This document shows positions 60,901 to 64,000 of a DNA stretch of 64,000 bases, in pieces. The notes under the pieces are model-generated. The model made no database searches. It was not told where the DNA came from and saw only the letters and a program-made list of their open reading frames with translations. The stretch is from Nissolia schottii (lineage: Eukaryota > Streptophyta > Magnoliopsida > Fabales > Fabaceae), in assembly GCA_003254905.1 (NCBI GenBank), contig QANU01007345.1, forward strand, positions 81,657-145,656, read 5' to 3'. The position numbers were made by a program, and so were the translations under genes. The stretch's first letter is position 1; every line of letters starts with the position of its first letter.

Positions 60901-62324
60901 CTAATTATCCTTCAGATTCTGTTGCACCAGAAAGGCACGTGGTAAAAGAAGAAATAGAACATGTTTCTGTTTCATTCACTGAAAAATCTGGCAGTAGTCA
61001 CGGCAAAGCTCAGAGTCATGGTTCTGAGTTTGTTGATACGGGAAATCATCCAATTGTTGAGGAAAAAAGCTTTAAGCAAGCAGGATATGAGAGAAAAGAT
61101 CAAGATGCCTTAGAAGACCTTCCTGGTGTGGATGGTTCAAATCATAAAATGGAGCAATCTCAAGGGTCTATAGAATTGGATGCATCCAAAATGTAAGTTC
61201 TCCTATATCTTCAGATATATAGCTTTATTGTCACAGCTAGTAAATTATTATTAATTGCATTATATGATTTATATAAAGAGATTTAGATATTAATGGTCTG
61301 AATATCAATATGATTTATGACAGAACACTATGCGTCTCCTGATCCATATAGCCGATCCCATCTAGTGGGATAAGGCTTAGTAGTTGTTGTTATACATTGG
61401 AGTGATGTGGAATCGGGTGAGGTGTGGATACATGTAGTTGAACAGTCCATGAGTTAAATATTCCATGTTTATTCCTGAATCTGTTCATAAATAAAACACA
61501 GTTTAGCATATTAAAATTAAATAGAAAGGTCAAGCAATTATTTGAAGAAGCATGAGAAAACATGCTTGTAGAAAATTTTGACATTAATGTATATTATTAA
61601 TGCATACAATGATACAATAATACATCACACATACATACAAAAATACACACATGCTGAGATATATACTCAAAAGAATGCTCAGAGAGAGTAATATGAAATC
61701 CAAAAAATCATGTTACTTCCTAGTCCTAAATTATAAATGTTACAACATTCGATGAAGTTTATGTGGAAGCATTATTTTATCCAATAAAATTTTAGTCTCC
61801 TAAAATATAGAAGAATGGGGCATTTGAAAAAAAAACAATGTTAACGGTGCCACTTCTGATTCAAGTACATATATCTGCTATATACTGAAATTATACCATT
61901 GAAGTATCTGGTGCTCATGCTAGTCATCTAAGCATGATAAGTACCAGCTACTGGTAAAATCCACTTAGTTATGGAACTAGTGTATATATTGTTGTTGTGC
62001 TTATTGAGTTTTGGAACTATTGTATATATTGTACCTGAACATGCATTAAGGGATGGTTGCATGCGCAAGAAACATGCTGCCGTCTTATGCAATCTTTCTA
62101 GCTTTTATTATTTTCACCTAGATCAGTTGATTTTTTCTGTTAATGTCTATATTCTTTACAGTAATATTGTGTAGGATATTGAGGTTGCTTCTTTTCTCCT
62201 CTTGTGCAGCAAAAACTCTAATGATAGGGAGAGCAGTGTTGTAGTGGCTTCAGAAAAATCAACTTTGTGGGGAAATCTAAAGTCATTTGCAGATGGCGTC
62301 ATAAATATCTGGAGAAAGTTATGA
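57939..62324 (+). CDS. Predicted DNA-binding protein, At3g52170-like HTH family, 463 aa
   Basis: Exons 57939-58002, 58447-58609, 59573-59918, 60489-61192 and 62210-62324 give a 1,392-nt frame. The first 21 residues (MRKKLLIAATARFSFRSNHK) are basic and hydroxylated like an organellar presequence. Residues about 50-110 (KKISKHERRAMVESFVNKYR, NPGKFPKATEVRKQVGGSYY, VREIVQELEYKS) match the helix-turn-helix domain I recall from the At3g52170-type plant family. The long exon 4 is acidic and low in hydrophobic residues, with three imperfect copies of a (E/H)FVDMDNH-x-IxEEN motif. The protein ends with FADGVINIWRKL, which I recall as conserved in the family. Function is poorly known; DNA binding in an organelle is inference. 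Intron 4 (1,017 bp) is the longest. Confidence 0.82.
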
Positions 62325-63508
62325 GCTTTATCAAGGTATATTGTGCTACATGCATGAAGTTCAATCTTATTATACAACAATGGCAGTTTGTGTAGGGTTT
62401 ATGAGATTCATTGGTTCTTTTTGATCTCTCATTACCTGGCACTTGCAAATTCTATTCTCTTTTTTTGCTACCCTTCAACATTTCCAGAGGTTCTGCAGCA
62501 ATGTTATTTCAATTTTCCAGCTGGCTGCACCATTTTTTTTTCCGGGTACGAGACTTCTCATTTTAAAATGGAAGACGTTTGCACATGACTTTCTAGTTCT
62601 ACTATTGCATTGGCCCGTCTAGGGGGAAATCAAAAGAACATTGACCCCAATCCAGGAAAATTTACCTTTCCTGTTGTAAATTATTTTCACTGTGTATGAA
62701 CAATGGGAAAGGAAATGCAAGGTGTTGCAATTTACTTCCCTACTCAAATTGTGTTTTACAATGTTTACGTGTTAATATGAGCGGCAGAGAATGGAAGGGT
62801 CAAGGGCGCGAGAGAACCAAGGTTAGTTGTCACATCTATGAATAATTGGGAGGCATTTGCATCTTGGAGTGCATTCGAAGAATGGACTGCAGTTTTTCCC
62901 CATAGAAGTAAGACTTCCGTAGAGAAATTGAAGAAATTGGTAGGATTTTTGGAATTTTTTCTACTTCTAGCATTATGTATACTCGTTTCTGTGTGCTTTA
63001 TTTTGTCCAAATTGCAAAACGGGAGCACTAATTTCTTTGGTTTGAATTAAGAAACAAACCTTTAGTTGAAGTTAAACCAATAGTCAACAAAAATGCTGAT
63101 ATTCTTTAGCATTTACATCAAAACGTGTTTGGTAGTTTGCCTCTTATCTGCTTTTTCAGAACTATTTTTAAATATTGCCTTCCATTCACATTTATCTTAG
63201 GATCATGTATTGTATGTTCCACTCTTGCATGTTGCTGAAAGCAGGAAGGTGTGTATAACATGGCAACCTTTTTTTCCCTATTTGTATTTTATATTTTTTG
63301 TTGATAACTGGCAGAGGACAACAATTCAGGTTATAAGGGTATTGTCTAATTTTTTATCTGCCATACTATACAAAAATGAAATGACAGTTCAACAAAATTA
63401 GTTTTGCAACTATACGCTTGAATATTATCTAATAATAGCATTGGGATTTGAATATGGATAATGTGTTGTTTCGAGGGCAGGTATCAGTTTATGGATATTC
63501 TTGCATTT
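62325..63508. other. 3' flank of HTH-protein gene; intergenic
   Basis: It should include the 3' untranslated region. Apart from the small open frame listed at 62838-63050, nothing is recognised. Confidence 0.5.
62838..63050 (+). CDS. Possible small tail-anchored membrane protein, 70 aa
   Basis: The frame begins MNNWEAFASWSAFEEWTAVF, has a basic stretch (RSKTSVEKLKK) and then a 20-residue hydrophobic helix (FLEFFLLLALCILVSVCFIL) before a short polar tail. The sequence has composition more like protein than its surroundings. It lies 0.5 kb downstream of the HTH-protein gene on the same strand. No family was recognised and no upstream exon was defined; it could be the last exon of another transcript, a gene fragment or chance. 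Confidence 0.3.
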   Translation: MNNWEAFASWSAFEEWTAVFPHRSKTSVEKLKKLVGFLEFFLLLALCILVSVCFILSKLQNGSTNFFGLN

Positions 63509-63977
63509 GTTGAGATTTCAGTAATCTTCAATTATAGAATAAGTTAATATAGAATAAGTTAAAAAAGCTCTCTAGAAATACATAAGCTTTGATATAATTA
63601 CGTTTAGACAGATACATTAGACAGATACATAGGATTAGCGTTAATCTAGTCTTAGTGATTTTGTTCTAATATATATTTGTTGATATACGTATTAATGAAA
63701 TAATAGAAATCAATTATTCTATTAATTAATAAAAAGAACTCGGCTCATGATACGAAGTAGAAAAATAGGAATAGAATAATTGAATTCTATTAATTGATTA
63801 TTACATACATCAACAAATATATAGAAAAACAAAATTAGTAAAAATAAGCTAATGCTAATCTTATGTATCCGTCTAAACTTAATTACAATAAAGTTTACAT
63901 ATTTTTAAAGAGTTGTTTTAACTTATTCTATATTAACTTATTCTATAATTGAAGATTAATCAATAAAAATCTCAACA
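63509..63977 (-). mobile_element. 3' LTR of a retrotransposon extending beyond the right edge
   Basis: The 469-bp block starts TGTTGAGATTT and ends AAATCTCAACA. On the minus strand it is directly preceded by CCAACTTGAAAAGGAG, a typical copia polypurine tract, so it reads as a 3' LTR with the body to the right of the window. Its two halves are themselves inverted repeats (TAGAATAAGTTAATATAGAA near 63534 and its complement near 63930; TACATAGGATTAGC near 63628 against GCTAATCTTATGTA near 63855), centred near 63740. The partner LTR is outside the window. Confidence 0.6.
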
Positions 63978-64000
63978 CTCCTTTTCAAGTTGGTGCATAG

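Noticed and set aside
1-64000. tRNA, rRNA or known plant microRNA genes
   Set aside because: No cloverleaf with A and B boxes and no rRNA segment were recognised by eye. A tRNAscan-SE or Infernal run would be needed to exclude them.

Overview
The window is plant nuclear DNA, almost certainly from a legume (a Phaseoleae species such as bean, cowpea or soybean is my inference). The reasons are intron-rich genes with GT-AG junctions, PPR, TNL-type resistance, LRR-kinase and seed-type aquaporin genes, an AT-rich background, many LTR-retrotransposon remnants primed from initiator tRNA-Met, and arrays of the CGCTNAGCG decamer that I associate with legume repeats. There is an assembly gap at 7950-8730 and a single N at 31277.

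Layout. (1) 1-16.2 kb is a decayed tandem cluster of TIR-type resistance loci, all on the minus strand. It holds a TIR-NBS pseudogene running off the left edge (1-853), three short TIR-only (TIR-X) genes (4289-5012, 5100-5861, 6130-6936) and two broken copies (about 11.7-12.25 kb and 14.55-16.22 kb). Repeats have invaded it: a 2.36-kb non-autonomous Mutator-like element packed with a 265-bp tandem repeat, copia fragments, a 338-bp inverted-repeat element and a 1,007-bp TRIM-like retroelement sitting inside a TIR exon. (2) 16.7-17.8 kb is a copia fragment. (3) 18.0-28.7 kb carries a PLS-type PPR gene, a broken partial copy of an alpha-galactosidase gene, a P-type PPR gene and the intact 15-exon alpha-galactosidase gene, all minus strand. 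(4) 29-37 kb is repeat-rich and contains a degenerate copia element of 4,951 bp with 5-bp target duplications and very unequal LTRs. (5) 39.3-42.0 kb is a 6-exon metallophosphoesterase gene (plus strand). (6) 42.5-44.6 kb is a 3-exon TIP3-type tonoplast aquaporin gene (minus). (7) 45.5-46.4 kb is a second member of the Mutator-like family. (8) 47.7-50.4 kb is an LRR receptor-like kinase gene with degenerate catalytic motifs (minus). (9) 51-57.6 kb is gene-free and holds LTR-like sequence, two adjacent inverted-repeat elements and a 1.24-kb fold-back structure. (10) 57.9-62.3 kb is a 5-exon gene for a predicted DNA-binding protein (plus). (11) A 469-bp LTR whose own ends are inverted repeats starts at 63.5 kb; its body should lie beyond the right edge.

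The intact genes look like ordinary housekeeping, organellar and seed-related genes and share no obvious pathway. Spliced models were built by hand from GT-AG sites. Five of them (alpha-galactosidase 413 aa, metallophosphoesterase 395 aa, TIP3 255 aa, LRR-RLK 616 aa, HTH protein 463 aa) give uninterrupted frames with total lengths divisible by three, which supports the junctions. I did not find a clearly new biological system. The most unusual items are the TIR-only gene array, the Mutator-like family with an internal tandem array, the long fold-back at 56.3-57.6 kb and the copia element with mismatched LTRs.
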